Origin: Alphaproteobacteria bacterium
GTDB taxonomy: Bacteria; Pseudomonadota; Alphaproteobacteria; Thalassobaculales; Thalassobaculaceae
Length of the DNA: 36,862 bases
Direction of reading: 5' to 3'
Assembly: GCA_013203465.1 (NCBI GenBank)
Contig: JABMNR010000122.1
Location: 1 to 36,862, forward strand
The first letter of the stretch is position 1; every line of letters begins with the position of its first letter. The notes beneath the pieces are model-generated. The model had not been told where the DNA came from. It ran no database searches and was given only the letters and a program-made list of their open reading frames with translations. Shown piece by piece: positions 26,030 through 34,105 of this stretch. A program made the position numbers and the translations under genes.

Positions 26030-26332
26030 GATAACTAACCCTATAGATCGTTGTGCTGCGTATGTGCGGACTATCCGCCCATATCGCGGGTATCTGGTTC
26101 CACGATGTCTTGGAATTACGCGGCCAACCCGCGAGGGGCGTAGTGAACGCACGCCAGGAACTAGTGCAACCGTAGCCCGGATATGGCCCATAGCGCCTCA
26201 GCATACAAGTAAAATTTTAATGGCGGTTAGTTCCCAACCGCACTCGCACTGATCCAAATCAAGGCACCCGCGCGCGCAATCGTTAGAAAAAACAGTTATG
26301 CGGAGCGCAGACTTCATCTCATGGAGGTCGAA
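26030..26332. other. 300-base divergent region between cspA and the membrane-protein gene
   Basis: No gene is visible. On the minus side it probably contains a long cspA leader, as in many cold-shock genes, but I found no convincing -10/-35 pair. Further features are a small inverted repeat GCGGTT/AACCGC (26223-26228 and 26236-26241) and an FNR-type box at 26249-26262 on the side of the plus-strand gene. The AT-rich patch at 26205-26221 stands out from the GC-rich surroundings. Confidence 0.5.
26249..26262. promoter_or_regulatory. FNR/FixK-type binding site
   Basis: CTGATCCAAATCAA matches the FNR consensus TTGAT-N4-ATCAA at nine of ten fixed positions. Its centre is about 77 bases upstream of the ATG at 26333. 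A class II arrangement (-41.5) would place the transcription start near 26297. It suggests control of the small membrane protein by an FNR/FixK/ANR-like oxygen regulator. Confidence 0.55.
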
Positions 26333-26776
26333 ATGGTCGATAACCCATCCCTGGTCAAACGCATCGCGATTGGCAAGGGCGTTGGCTTGGTCGTCGGTCT
26401 GATCGGGTTTTTCACCCTGCCCCAGCTCTGGCCCGAAGCCGGCTTGATGATCCGCTGGGGGGTGTTGTTGTGGTACGTGACGCTTGGCGCAATCATCGCC
26501 GTCTATGGCGTGATCACGTGGCACCCGATTTTGGATCTACCACTACCCTGGTGGGTTCGCTCGCCGCTGGTGGGAGCGTGGATGAATTTTGTCCTGACCT
26601 TCTTCGCCTACGACACCATGCAAACCATGATGCTCGCGGTGTTTGGCACCGACGGTTTCATAACGTCGCCGTTCTGGTTCGTGGCCGAGGGCGCCATTAT
26701 CGGCGCCATTATTGGCTATACCGCCACACGGTTTGGCGGTGAAGGCGCGGCGCTGGTCGGTGAGATGGATCGGTAG
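26333..26776 (+). CDS. Unrecognised four-helix membrane protein
   Basis: I do not recognise the family. The ATG at 26333 has GGAGG with a five-base spacer and is preferred to the ATG at 26321, which lies just before that site. The 147-residue product has four likely membrane helices (about 11-30, 38-62, 78-104, 113-132), short loops, an N-terminal basic patch (LVKRIAIGK) and a polar C-terminal tail. Notable residues are W63-H64, a WWVR turn at 73-76, D94 and two Met pairs in helix 3 (YDTMQTMM), and glycine-rich helix 4 (GAIIGAIIGYTATRFGG). It stands alone, divergent from cspA and convergent with gmk, and is preceded by an FNR-like site, so a role under low oxygen is possible. No enzyme motif is visible. 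Confidence 0.78.
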   Translation: MVDNPSLVKRIAIGKGVGLVVGLIGFFTLPQLWPEAGLMIRWGVLLWYVTLGAIIAVYGVITWHPILDLPLPWWVRSPLVGAWMNFVLTFFAYDTMQTMMLAVFGTDGFITSPFWFVAEGAIIGAIIGYTATRFGGEGAALVGEMDR

Positions 26777-26788
26777 CAGGGATAACCC

Positions 26789-27421
26789 TTACTCCCCGCC
26801 TTGGCGTAGGGCCTTCACGAAGTCGGGTAGCCCGATCTGGCGCTCGCGTTTCAGGCGTTCAGCCTCCAAGATCGCCCGCACACTGGCGACCGATCGTTCC
26901 ACATTCTCGTTCAGCACAATGTACTGGTATTCGGGATAGTGGCTGATCTCGTCAGCTGCCTTGGCCATGCGAGCGGCCACCACGTCCTCCGGATCCTGGG
27001 CGCGGGCGCGCAGGCGGCGTTCCAGCTCGCGGGTCGATGGTGGTAGGATGAAAACGCTCACCAAATCACGGGGCGCATTGGCCTCCAGCTGCTGGGTGCC
27101 CTGCCAATCGATGTCAAACAACACGTCCTTGCCGTCGGCCAGCGCGGCCTCGACCGGCGCGCGCGGCGTGCCATAGTAATGGCCAAAAACCTTGGCCTGC
27201 TCCAACAATTCACCTCGGTTCACTCGCAGTTGAAAGTCGGTCGCGTCGACAAAAATGTAATCGCGGCCATTCACCTCACCGGGCCGGCGTGGGCGCGTGG
27301 TCACCGAAATCGAGATCGACAGATCGTCGTCCCACTCCAGAAGCTTGCGCGAAATCGTCGTCTTGCCCGCGCCCGAGGGCGAGGACAGCACCAGCATCAG
27401 GCCACGGCGCGAAATCGGCAC
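26789..27421 (-). CDS. gmk: Guanylate kinase
   Basis: Phosphorylates GMP to GDP. The 210-residue product has the P-loop SPSGAGKTT (14-22), the GMP-binding SVTTRPRRPGEVNGRDY region with its conserved Arg and Tyr, FGHYYGTP, and FDIDWQGTQQL with the catalytic-region Asp and Gln. The length is typical. The start is a GTG at 27421, 13 bases after the yicC stop; yicC-gmk is a widespread pair. The gene converges on the small membrane protein gene with 12 bases between stops. Confidence 0.97.
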   Translation of the reverse strand: MPISRRGLMLVLSSPSGAGKTTISRKLLEWDDDLSISISVTTRPRRPGEVNGRDYIFVDATDFQLRVNRGELLEQAKVFGHYYGTPRAPVEAALADGKDVLFDIDWQGTQQLEANAPRDLVSVFILPPSTRELERRLRARAQDPEDVVAARMAKAADEISHYPEYQYIVLNENVERSVASVRAILEAERLKRERQIGLPDFVKALRQGGE

Positions 27422-27434
27422 GGAAGCGTTCTCC

Positions 27435-28364
27435 TTACTCGACGTTCTGAATTTGTTCGCGAAAGCGTTCGATCGCGGTCTTCAACTCGACCCCGATGTT
27501 GGTGAGCGTCAGATCGATCGCCTTGGAACATAGGGTGTTGGCCTCGCGGTTCAGCTCCTGGCAAAGAAAGTCGAGCTTGCGTCCGATCGCCCCTCCATCG
27601 GTCAACATCGCGCGGCAGGCATCAACATGCGCGGTGAGGCGATCGGTTTCCTCACGCACGTCGGCCTTGGTCGCCAGCAGCGCCAATTCCTGCGCCATGC
27701 GTTCTTCCGGCACCGGCGGCGATGCGTCCAGCAACAGCGCCAGTTGATCTTGGATGCGCTGGCGAAGTGCGGCCGGCTGTGCCTCGGCGGCGATTGTCGC
27801 CTGTTCGGTCAACACCGCGATGGTGTCGAGATGGCCGAGCAGCGTGTCCTTAAGCCTGGCGCCTTCATTCATCCGAGCGTCAATCAGCGCATCCAACGCC
27901 CGATCCAAATCTGCGAAGACCAGCCCCTCGACAGCCTCGACCACCGTCGTATCGGCTGCGCGCTCCCGCACATCAACGACACCACGAACCGCAAGCAGGC
28001 GATCCAGGCCAAGATCGCCCGAAAAGGTCACCCCTTGAGCCGTCAAACGGTCGCGTAGCGCGACAACCTCGGCCAGGAACGCTTCGTTCACCACCAGCTC
28101 TGGGCGGCTGTCCTCGGCCGCCGTCTCGATCGTCCAATTGATGGTGACCGAGCCACGGGTCACGCGGGCCTGGGCCCGCGCGCGTACCTTCGTCTCCCAG
28201 ACATCGACCAGATGCGGCAAGCGGATACGCAGATCCAAGCCCTTGGAATTCACGCTGCGGAGTTCCCAACTCCAACTCCAGGCAATGGCTTCACCATCGG
28301 CACCGGTCGCCGCGCGCGCCGATCCTTCGGTCTGGGCGAACCCGGTCATGCTCATCACCGCCAT
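27435..28364 (-). CDS. yicC: YicC-family endoribonuclease
   Basis: Member of the YicC/YloC family; E. coli YicC is an RNase that acts in decay of small RNAs. The 309-residue product begins MAVMSMTGFAQ, the family's hallmark SMTGF start, and has the N-terminal WELRSVNSKGLDLRIRLP region and the C-terminal signature KLDFLCQELNREANTLCSK followed by ELKTAIERFREQIQNVE. The ATG at 28364 is chosen because AGGG lies eight bases upstream; the ATG three codons later (28355) is the alternative. The frame stays open upstream but carries no family sequence there. A promoter candidate lies at 28417-28445. Confidence 0.93.
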   Translation of the reverse strand: MAVMSMTGFAQTEGSARAATGADGEAIAWSWSWELRSVNSKGLDLRIRLPHLVDVWETKVRARAQARVTRGSVTINWTIETAAEDSRPELVVNEAFLAEVVALRDRLTAQGVTFSGDLGLDRLLAVRGVVDVRERAADTTVVEAVEGLVFADLDRALDALIDARMNEGARLKDTLLGHLDTIAVLTEQATIAAEAQPAALRQRIQDQLALLLDASPPVPEERMAQELALLATKADVREETDRLTAHVDACRAMLTDGGAIGRKLDFLCQELNREANTLCSKAIDLTLTNIGVELKTAIERFREQIQNVE

Positions 28365-28416
28365 GGAGACTGCCCTTACCCTGAAATTCAACCGGTCGCG
28401 TTTCCGGCGTCGCGCC

Positions 28417-28445
28417 CTTATATCCTCGGGCATCGGATGCGCCAA
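28417..28445 (-). promoter_or_regulatory. Putative sigma-70 promoter of yicC-gmk
   Basis: On the minus strand: TTGGCG (28445-28440), 17 bases, TATAAG (28422-28417). The predicted start is near 28410, about 45 bases before the yicC ATG. It has the same -10 as the ndk promoter. Confidence 0.5.
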
Positions 28446-28486
28446 GGCGGCGCCCCGCGAGTTCTGGAGCCCCTGGAGTCCGACAC

Positions 28487-29266
28487 ATGCGTGATCCTCG
28501 AACAATCCTGATTACCGGCGCCTCAAGCGGCATCGGATCCGCCCTGGCGCTTGAATACGCCGCACCGGGCGTGACGTTGTTCCTCGGAGGGCGCAACCGT
28601 GACCGGTTGGAGCTGGTCGCCGAGCAAGCCCGCGCCAAGGGAGCCGCCGCCGAGATCCGACAGATGAACGTGGCCGACGCGGAGGCGACTCGCGCCTGGA
28701 TCGAGGCCGCCGACGATGCCCACCCGCTCGACTTGGTGGTGGCCAATGCCGGCATCTCGGCCGGGACCGCCGGGTTGACGGGCGGGGAGCCCGAGGAACA
28801 GGTGCGCGCGGTGTTCCGCACCAATGTGGACGGTGTGCTGAACACGGTGCTGCCGATGATCCCGCGCATGGTGGCGCGGCGGCGTGGCCAGCTGGCGTTG
28901 GTGGCCTCGCTCGCCGGCTATCGCGGCGTGCCGGGAGCACCGAGTTATTGCGGCTCGAAGGCGGCGGTGAAGGTGTTTGGCGAGGGGCTGCGCGGCACCC
29001 TGCATGACGCGGGGGTCGGTGTGTGCGTGATTTGCCCCGGCTATATCCGCACGCCGATGACCGATGTGAACACCTTTCCCATGCCGTTCCTGATGGGCGT
29101 CGAACAGGCGGCCCGCGTGATCCGGCGCGGCCTTGCCCGAAACAAGCCGCGGATCGCCTTTCCTTGGCCAATGGCCACCGCCGTCTGGTTGCTGCAAGCG
29201 CTGCCGCCGGCCTGGGTCGAACCGTTGCTTCGGCGGTTACCGACTAAAAGCTCGGAAGCGGCCTGA
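28487..29266 (+). CDS. SDR-family oxidoreductase, canonical active site
   Basis: NAD(P)-dependent short-chain dehydrogenase of 259 residues. It has the nucleotide motif TGASSGIG (10-17), ANAG (86-89), catalytic S141 and Y154/K158 in YCGSK, so it should be active. The C-terminal part (MPFLMGVEQAARVIRRGLA, then AFPWPMATAVWLLQALPP) is hydrophobic and may associate with membrane, as in related SDRs whose substrates are lipids. The substrate is not determined. It diverges from yicC and converges on mltG with four bases between stops, and has no operon partner. It differs clearly from the SDR at 8668-9447, which lacks the Tyr and Lys. Confidence 0.9.
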   Translation: MRDPRTILITGASSGIGSALALEYAAPGVTLFLGGRNRDRLELVAEQARAKGAAAEIRQMNVADAEATRAWIEAADDAHPLDLVVANAGISAGTAGLTGGEPEEQVRAVFRTNVDGVLNTVLPMIPRMVARRRGQLALVASLAGYRGVPGAPSYCGSKAAVKVFGEGLRGTLHDAGVGVCVICPGYIRTPMTDVNTFPMPFLMGVEQAARVIRRGLARNKPRIAFPWPMATAVWLLQALPPAWVEPLLRRLPTKSSEAA

Positions 29267-29270
29267 CGGT

Positions 29271-30254
29271 CTACGGGCGGGCTTCTTCGCGACGATGCCG
29301 ACGCCAGGCACGGACGTTACGGTTGTGCTCCGCCAGGGTACGGGCGAAGGCGTGCCCGCCGGTGCCATCGGCAACGAAGTACAGAAAATCGGTCCGCGTC
29401 GGGTTCAACACAGCGGCGATCGCCGCCTCGCCGGGATTGCAGATCGGTCCCGGCGGTAACCCGGCCTCGGTATAGGTGTTATAAGGCGTCGGGGTCTTAA
29501 GATCGATCCGGGTGAGCGCGCGGTCGAGACCCGCGCCGCCGGCGAGGCCGTACGCGACGGTCGGATCCGACTGTAGGAGCATGCCGCGCTTCAGACGGTT
29601 GATGAACACCCCGGCGATCAGCGGCCGCTCGCTGGCCACTCCGGTTTCCTTCTCGACGATCGAGGCCAGGATCGCCGCCTGCTCGGGAGTCTCGAACGGC
29701 ACTCCCTCGGCCCGGGTTTGCCACAACCGGGCCAACGCCTCGTCCCGCGCTCGAACCATGCGACGCAGCAGATCCTCACGGGTATCACCCCAGGCATAAT
29801 AGTACGTCTCAGGTAGCAAACCGCCTTCCGGCGGCACTGGCACGGACGCGCCTTCCAGGCCTTCGGCCCTGTCGAGCAGCGCCACGATCGCCGCGCTGGT
29901 GAGGCCCTCGGCCACGGTCAGGCGGCGAACCACCGCCTCCCCGAACTCCAGAATATCGAGCGCCTCGCGCGGGCTGACCGCGGCGGGGAAGTGGAACTCG
30001 CCCGCCTTAAGCCCTCGCGCCCGTCCTGTGGCCTTGGCCCCCAACACCAGAATCCGCCGATCGGCGATCACCCCAGCCTCGGCCAGTCGGGTCGCGATAC
30101 CGTCCAGACCAACTCCACGGGGAACCACGACGTTGATCGCTTGGTCAAGCGGGCCAGGCTTGGTGAACTCCGCCCAGCCCCAAGCGGCCACAAGTCCGGC
30201 AATGACCGCGAAGGATAGAAGCAAAGACGTCAGCCGGAGTATCCAGCGGCCCAT
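29271..30254 (-). CDS. mltG: Endolytic murein transglycosylase MltG
   Basis: Inner-membrane lytic transglycosylase that cuts nascent glycan strands and so sets their length. The 327-residue product has one N-terminal membrane helix (about 7-27), a LysM-like stretch ([20 protein letters not shown]), then the YceG catalytic domain with the family motif ASIVEKETG; the catalytic Glu is probably E201 (E218 in E. coli). [19 protein letters not shown] and [18 protein letters not shown] are intact. It lies 24 bases downstream of fabF on the same strand, a common alphaproteobacterial arrangement of fatty-acid and cell-wall genes. Confidence 0.95.
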   Translation of the reverse strand: MGRWILRLTSLLLSFAVIAGLVAAWGWAEFTKPGPLDQAINVVVPRGVGLDGIATRLAEAGVIADRRILVLGAKATGRARGLKAGEFHFPAAVSPREALDILEFGEAVVRRLTVAEGLTSAAIVALLDRAEGLEGASVPVPPEGGLLPETYYYAWGDTREDLLRRMVRARDEALARLWQTRAEGVPFETPEQAAILASIVEKETGVASERPLIAGVFINRLKRGMLLQSDPTVAYGLAGGAGLDRALTRIDLKTPTPYNTYTEAGLPPGPICNPGEAAIAAVLNPTRTDFLYFVADGTGGHAFARTLAEHNRNVRAWRRHRREEARP

Positions 30255-30278
30255 AACGGCCCCTCCCCAAGCCCCGGC

Positions 30279-31544
30279 TCAGTCGGCCTTCGAGAAGATC
30301 AGCGACGCGTTGGTCCCGCCAAAACCGAAGGAATTCGACAGGGCCGAACGCACGGGACGTTCCTTCGCCTGATTCGGCACCAGGTCGATGCCCTCAATCC
30401 CCTCGGACGGGTTGTCCAAGTTGAGTGTTGGCGGCACGGCCTGATCCCGAATAGCCAGGATCGAATAGATCGCCTCGACCGCACCGGCGGCGCCCAACAG
30501 ATGGCCGATCGCCGATTTGGTCGACGACATCGAGATCCTCGCGGCGGCGTTGCCGAACAGGCGTTTGACGGCACCAAACTCGATCTGGTCGCCCAGCGGC
30601 GTCGAGGTGCCGTGCGCGTTCACGTAATCGATGTCTCCAGGCGCCATGCCCGCCCGTTTCAGCGCCGCCGTCATCGCCCGGAAGCCGCCATCACCATCCT
30701 CGGCCGGCGCGGTGATGTGGTGAGCATCGCCGGAAAGGCCATACCCCTTGACCTCGGCGTAGATGGTGGCGCCGCGTTTCTTGGCGTGTTCCAACTCCTC
30801 CAGCACGACAATGCCCGCGCCCTCACCCATCACGAAACCATCACGTCCCTCATCCCAGGGACGCGAGGCTTTCGCGGGTTCATCGTTGTAGCCGGTCGAC
30901 AACGCCCGCGAGGCGGCGAAACCCGCCACACCAAGACGCGAGACGGCCGCCTCGGTCCCTCCCGCGACCATCACGTCGGCGTCGTACAACGCGATCAACC
31001 GCGCCGCGTCGCCAATAGCGTGAGCACCGGTGGCGCAAGCCGTCACCACCGCATGGTTTGGCCCCCTGAAGCCATAACGGATCGACACCTGGCCGGAGAC
31101 CAGATTGATCAAGGCGGACGGGATAAAAAACGGGCTGATTCGCCGCGGGCCCCTAGCCTCCAGCAATAAAGCCGCCTCGGCGATGGTGTTCAACCCACCG
31201 ATGCCGGAGCCGATCATCACGCCGGTGCGGTTTCGCGCTTCGTCGTTGCTCGGTTCCCAGCCGGAATCGCGCACCGCCTGATCGGCGGCGGCCATGCCGA
31301 GCATGATGAACCGGTCAATCTTGCGCTGTTCCTTGGGCTCGAGCCACTCGTTCGGATCGAAACCGCCCTCGTCGCTGGTACCCGACGGCACCAGACCTCC
31401 GATCTTGGCCGGCAGATCCGATACGTCGAACCTATCGATCGCCCGTATTCCGGACTGCCCGGCCATCAGCCGATCCCAATTATGCGAAACCCCGCACGCC
31501 AATGGGGTGACTAGCCCGAGGCCCGTGACGACAATGCGTCTCAT
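30279..31544 (-). CDS. fabF: Beta-ketoacyl-ACP synthase II
   Basis: Condensing enzyme that elongates acyl-ACP with malonyl-ACP in fatty-acid synthesis. The 421-residue product has the thiolase fold with the Cys-His-His triad: C170 in VVTACATGAHAIGDA, H311 in NAHGTSTPLGD and H348 in KSAIGHLLGAAG. It starts MRRIVVTGLGLVTPLACG, typical for FabF, and ends with FGFGGTNASLIF. It is downstream of acpP (118-base gap with a small hairpin) and upstream of mltG, giving the order fabD-fabG-acpP-fabF-mltG. Confidence 0.97.
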   Translation of the reverse strand: MRRIVVTGLGLVTPLACGVSHNWDRLMAGQSGIRAIDRFDVSDLPAKIGGLVPSGTSDEGGFDPNEWLEPKEQRKIDRFIMLGMAAADQAVRDSGWEPSNDEARNRTGVMIGSGIGGLNTIAEAALLLEARGPRRISPFFIPSALINLVSGQVSIRYGFRGPNHAVVTACATGAHAIGDAARLIALYDADVMVAGGTEAAVSRLGVAGFAASRALSTGYNDEPAKASRPWDEGRDGFVMGEGAGIVVLEELEHAKKRGATIYAEVKGYGLSGDAHHITAPAEDGDGGFRAMTAALKRAGMAPGDIDYVNAHGTSTPLGDQIEFGAVKRLFGNAAARISMSSTKSAIGHLLGAAGAVEAIYSILAIRDQAVPPTLNLDNPSEGIEGIDLVPNQAKERPVRSALSNSFGFGGTNASLIFSKAD

Positions 31545-31624
31545 GCACTCAACCCGTTTTTTTCCGCCCGATGGGAAGGAAGACGCGGGACGCGCCTTCT
31601 GACCAACACGTTACCGCCAATTCT

Positions 31625-31647
31625 AGCGTCGGCGATAGCGCGACGCT
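31625..31647 (-). terminator. Hairpin between acpP and fabF
   Basis: Stem AGCGTCG/CGACGCT (31625-31631 and 31641-31647) with a nine-base loop, 16 bases after the acpP stop. There is no T run, so it is more likely an attenuator or an mRNA-stabilising hairpin allowing excess acpP message over fabF than a true terminator. Confidence 0.35.
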
Positions 31648-31663
31648 CAATCCGGAAGTCGGA

Positions 31664-31897
31664 TCAAGAGTTCTTCTCAATGAACTCGATTGCGTCCTTG
31701 ACGGTCAGGATATTCTCGGCGGCATCGTCCGGAATCTCGCAGCCGAACTCCTCCTCGAACGCCATGACCAGCTCGACCGTATCGAGGCTATCGGCGCCCA
31801 GATCGTCAATGAAACTTGCGCTCTCGGTGACCTTATCCCCCTCGACCCCGAGGTGTTCCACGACGATCTTTTTTACGCGCTCGGCGACGTCACTCAT
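31664..31897 (-). CDS. acpP: Acyl carrier protein
   Basis: Small acidic carrier that holds acyl chains on a 4'-phosphopantetheine arm during fatty-acid and lipid A synthesis. The 77-residue product has S37 in [12 protein letters not shown], the prosthetic group site, and the acidic helix II that docks the Fab enzymes. Length and sequence are fully typical. It lies between fabG and fabF on the same strand, with a 165-base upstream gap that contains its own promoter candidate and an inverted repeat, consistent with its need for very high expression. Confidence 0.98.
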   Translation of the reverse strand: MSDVAERVKKIVVEHLGVEGDKVTESASFIDDLGADSLDTVELVMAFEEEFGCEIPDDAAENILTVKDAIEFIEKNS

Positions 31898-31966
31898 CTC
31901 TCTCGATCCTCTGATCTTTATCTCATGATTTCTGTCAGTTTACCCGACGTACACATCCGTTCGAGA

Positions 31967-32012
31967 CCGCCGATCGGAGGCCCCTAAATAAGATCGGCGG
32001 GCTGTATCACAA
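31967..32012 (-). promoter_or_regulatory. Putative acpP promoter flanked by a 9-bp inverted repeat
   Basis: On the minus strand: TTGTGA (32012-32007), 16 bases, TATTTA (31990-31985). The perfect inverted repeat CCGCCGATC/GATCGGCGG (31967-31975 and 31992-32000) has its 16-base centre over the -10, so a dimeric repressor could block it. Alternatively, in read-through RNA from fabG it would form a stem-loop. Confidence 0.42.
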
Positions 32013-32062
32013 CTCTCCGACCATGGCCAGCATACCGGAGCCCGGGCAAGGGTCGCATGCCG

Positions 32063-32803
32063 TCAAAGCATCGCCATCCCGCCATTCACGTGGATCGTGG
32101 CGCCAGTGACATAGGCGGCCTCGTCACTTGCCAAATACACGACGGCGGCGGCGATTTCCTCCGGTGTCCCGAGTCGGCCCGCGGGCACCGCCGCCAAAAG
32201 CTTCTCTTTCTGAGCGTCAGGCAACCCATCGGTCATGGTCGTCGCGATGAAGCCCGGCGCCACCACATTGACCGTAATGCCCCGGTTCGCGACCTCCGCC
32301 GCCAACGCCTTGGAAAATCCAATCATTCCGGCCTTGGCAGCGGCGTAGTTCGTCTGACCCGGGTTACCCGTGACGCCGACGATCGACGAGATACCAATAA
32401 TCCGGCCGGTGCGTTTTTTCATCATACCGCGCACCAAGGCACGGCTAAGCTGGAACCCCGCGGTCAGGTTGACCTGCATCACCTGCTCCCAATCGCTATC
32501 CTTCATCCGCATCAACAACCCATCGCGGGTGATCCCGGCGTTGTTGACCAGGATGTCGATGGCGCCGCCCACCAGATCTTCCGCCGATTTCGCCAACGCC
32601 TCGACCGATGCTGGATCGCTGAGATTGGCTGGTGCCACCGAGGCTCGCCCGCCGAGTTCATCCGCTAACGCCTTCAGGACGGCTTCCCGGGTGCCTGACA
32701 AAATCACGCTCGCCCCTTGAGTGTGCAAGCTTCGAGCGATTGCCGTACCGATTCCCCCGGTCGCCCCGGTGACCAGCGCGGTCTTTCCGCTGAGATCGAA
32801 CAT
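32063..32803 (-). CDS. fabG: 3-oxoacyl-ACP reductase
   Basis: NADPH-dependent reductase of fatty-acid elongation. The 246-residue SDR has TGATGGIG (12-19), NNAG (87-90), S140, and Y153/K157 in YAAAK, with the FabG features NYAAAKAGMIGFSKALAAE (within 152-171) and VAPGFIATTMTD. The ATG at 32803 follows GGAGGACGGC closely; open frame upstream of it carries no family sequence. It lies 37 bases downstream of fabD and upstream of acpP, the standard fab cluster order. Confidence 0.97.
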   Translation of the reverse strand: MFDLSGKTALVTGATGGIGTAIARSLHTQGASVILSGTREAVLKALADELGGRASVAPANLSDPASVEALAKSAEDLVGGAIDILVNNAGITRDGLLMRMKDSDWEQVMQVNLTAGFQLSRALVRGMMKKRTGRIIGISSIVGVTGNPGQTNYAAAKAGMIGFSKALAAEVANRGITVNVVAPGFIATTMTDGLPDAQKEKLLAAVPAGRLGTPEEIAAAVVYLASDEAAYVTGATIHVNGGMAML

Positions 32804-32840
32804 GCCGTCCTCCGCTTCGCGTCGTCTGTGACTTGTTATG

Positions 32841-33812
32841 TCAGACCAGCGTCTCGATGAATCCACGAACCTCTTCCGGCGTGCCAACGGCACTGCTGGA
32901 GATAGCCTTGTCAATCCGTCTGACCAGCCCGGATAACACCTTACCAGCACCAAGCTCGACAAGACTTGTTACCCTCAGTCCGGGGAGCGCCTCCATCGAC
33001 TCGCGCCAACGCACCCGACCGGTCACCTGCTCGACCAGTTGCCGTCGAATGACATCGGGATCGCGCGACACCGCGGCCGTGATGTTTGCCAGCAGGGGTA
33101 CGGCCGGCACACGCAGAACGGTCGCCGCCAGCGCCTCCGACATGACATCGGCGGCCGGCGCCATCAATGCACAATGGAACGGCGCGCTTACCGGCAGCTT
33201 GAGTGCTCGACGCACGCCATGTTCAGGCGCTAATGCCAGCGCGCGGTCAATCGCCGCCACGTCGCCAGACAGCACCACTTGGCCACCGCCATTATCATTG
33301 GCGATATCACAGACTTGGCCCTCGGCCGCCGCCTGGGCGATCGACGCCGCCACATCGAGATCGACCCCGATCAGCGCCGCCATGGCCCCCGCGCCGACCG
33401 GTACCGCCTTTTGCATACTCTCACCGCGCAAGCGCAGCAGTTTGGCCGCTGTGGCGATATCGAGGGTGTCAGCCGCCGCCAAGGCCGAATACTCGCCAAG
33501 CGAATGACCCGCAACCACGTCACAGAGTTCGCCCAACACCCTACCGGCTTCACTCTCGATCGCCCGCAGGCTGGCGAGGCTGACCGCCATCAACGCCGGT
33601 TGCGCGTTCGCCGTCAGGGTGAGTTGATCTTCCGGTCCCTCGAACATGAGCCGGGACAGGCGCTCACCCAACGCCTCGTCGACCTGCTCGAATACAGCCG
33701 CCGCCGCCGGAAACGCCTCGGCCAAATCCTTGCCCATACCGACGGTCTGACTACCCTGCCCTGGAAATACGAAGATGCGGCCGGTAGTCGCGCCGCTTAT
33801 GGCATCGGCCAT
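32841..33812 (-). CDS. fabD: Malonyl-CoA:ACP transacylase
   Basis: Loads malonyl groups onto AcpP. The 323-residue product starts with the family FVFPGQGSQTVGMGKDLAE segment, has the nucleophile S104 in GHSLGEYSAL, and the catalytic H213 in APFHCALM. The ATG at 33812 follows GGGGGA with a six-base spacer; the open frame upstream has no family resemblance. It is the first gene of the fab cluster and diverges from rpsF. A perfect -35 (TTGACA, minus strand, 33902-33897) lies upstream but without a good -10. Confidence 0.96.
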   Translation of the reverse strand: MADAISGATTGRIFVFPGQGSQTVGMGKDLAEAFPAAAAVFEQVDEALGERLSRLMFEGPEDQLTLTANAQPALMAVSLASLRAIESEAGRVLGELCDVVAGHSLGEYSALAAADTLDIATAAKLLRLRGESMQKAVPVGAGAMAALIGVDLDVAASIAQAAAEGQVCDIANDNGGGQVVLSGDVAAIDRALALAPEHGVRRALKLPVSAPFHCALMAPAADVMSEALAATVLRVPAVPLLANITAAVSRDPDVIRRQLVEQVTGRVRWRESMEALPGLRVTSLVELGAGKVLSGLVRRIDKAISSSAVGTPEEVRGFIETLV

Positions 33813-33961
33813 GATAGTCCCCCGAATGGTGTCGCCTGGCCGGTTTTCGTACACCGGCTCCCATGGGGCCGGTCGTTTGCGCCGGGTCAAGCGAGTTGTC
33901 AAGGTGATGAGGTCACCAGCCGAGGCCACCTGCTGAACCCTTGGGGCAACCCAATCCCCGC

Positions 33962-33989
33962 TTGCGCTGGCATGCGCGATGCGTATAGT
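33962..33989 (+). promoter_or_regulatory. Putative sigma-70 promoter of the rpsF operon
   Basis: TTGCGC (33962-33967), 16 bases, TATAGT (33984-33989). The predicted start near 33996 gives a leader of about 110 bases before rpsF. The -35 and spacer length are the same as in the rnd promoter. Confidence 0.5.
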
Positions 33990-33995
33990 GCGCGC

Positions 33996-34105
33996 TCCGT
34001 CGGGAGCCTCCGCCCCCGGCGTTCATAACTCCTTGCCGATATCTCTACGGAATCGGCTTTGCCCTGGGGTGATGCCTGGGGCGCAACATCCACAAGGAGT
34101 GCGCA
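33996..34105 (+). promoter_or_regulatory. Structured leader before rpsF, candidate autoregulatory RNA
   Basis: The leader can form a hairpin GCCGAT/ATCGGC (34035-34040 and 34052-34057) and a second pairing TTGC/GCAA (34060-34063 and 34082-34085) enclosing CCCTGGGGTGATGCCTGGGG. The rpsF ribosome binding site AAGGAG (34094-34099) is just downstream. Many bacteria have an S6:S18-binding leader here; I cannot verify the specific motif, so this is inference. Confidence 0.3.

Noticed and set aside
33897-33902. Perfect TTGACA (minus strand) as the fabD promoter
   Set aside because: The hexamer 17 bases downstream (CAAACG) is a poor -10, and nearby alternatives are no better, so I do not call a promoter.
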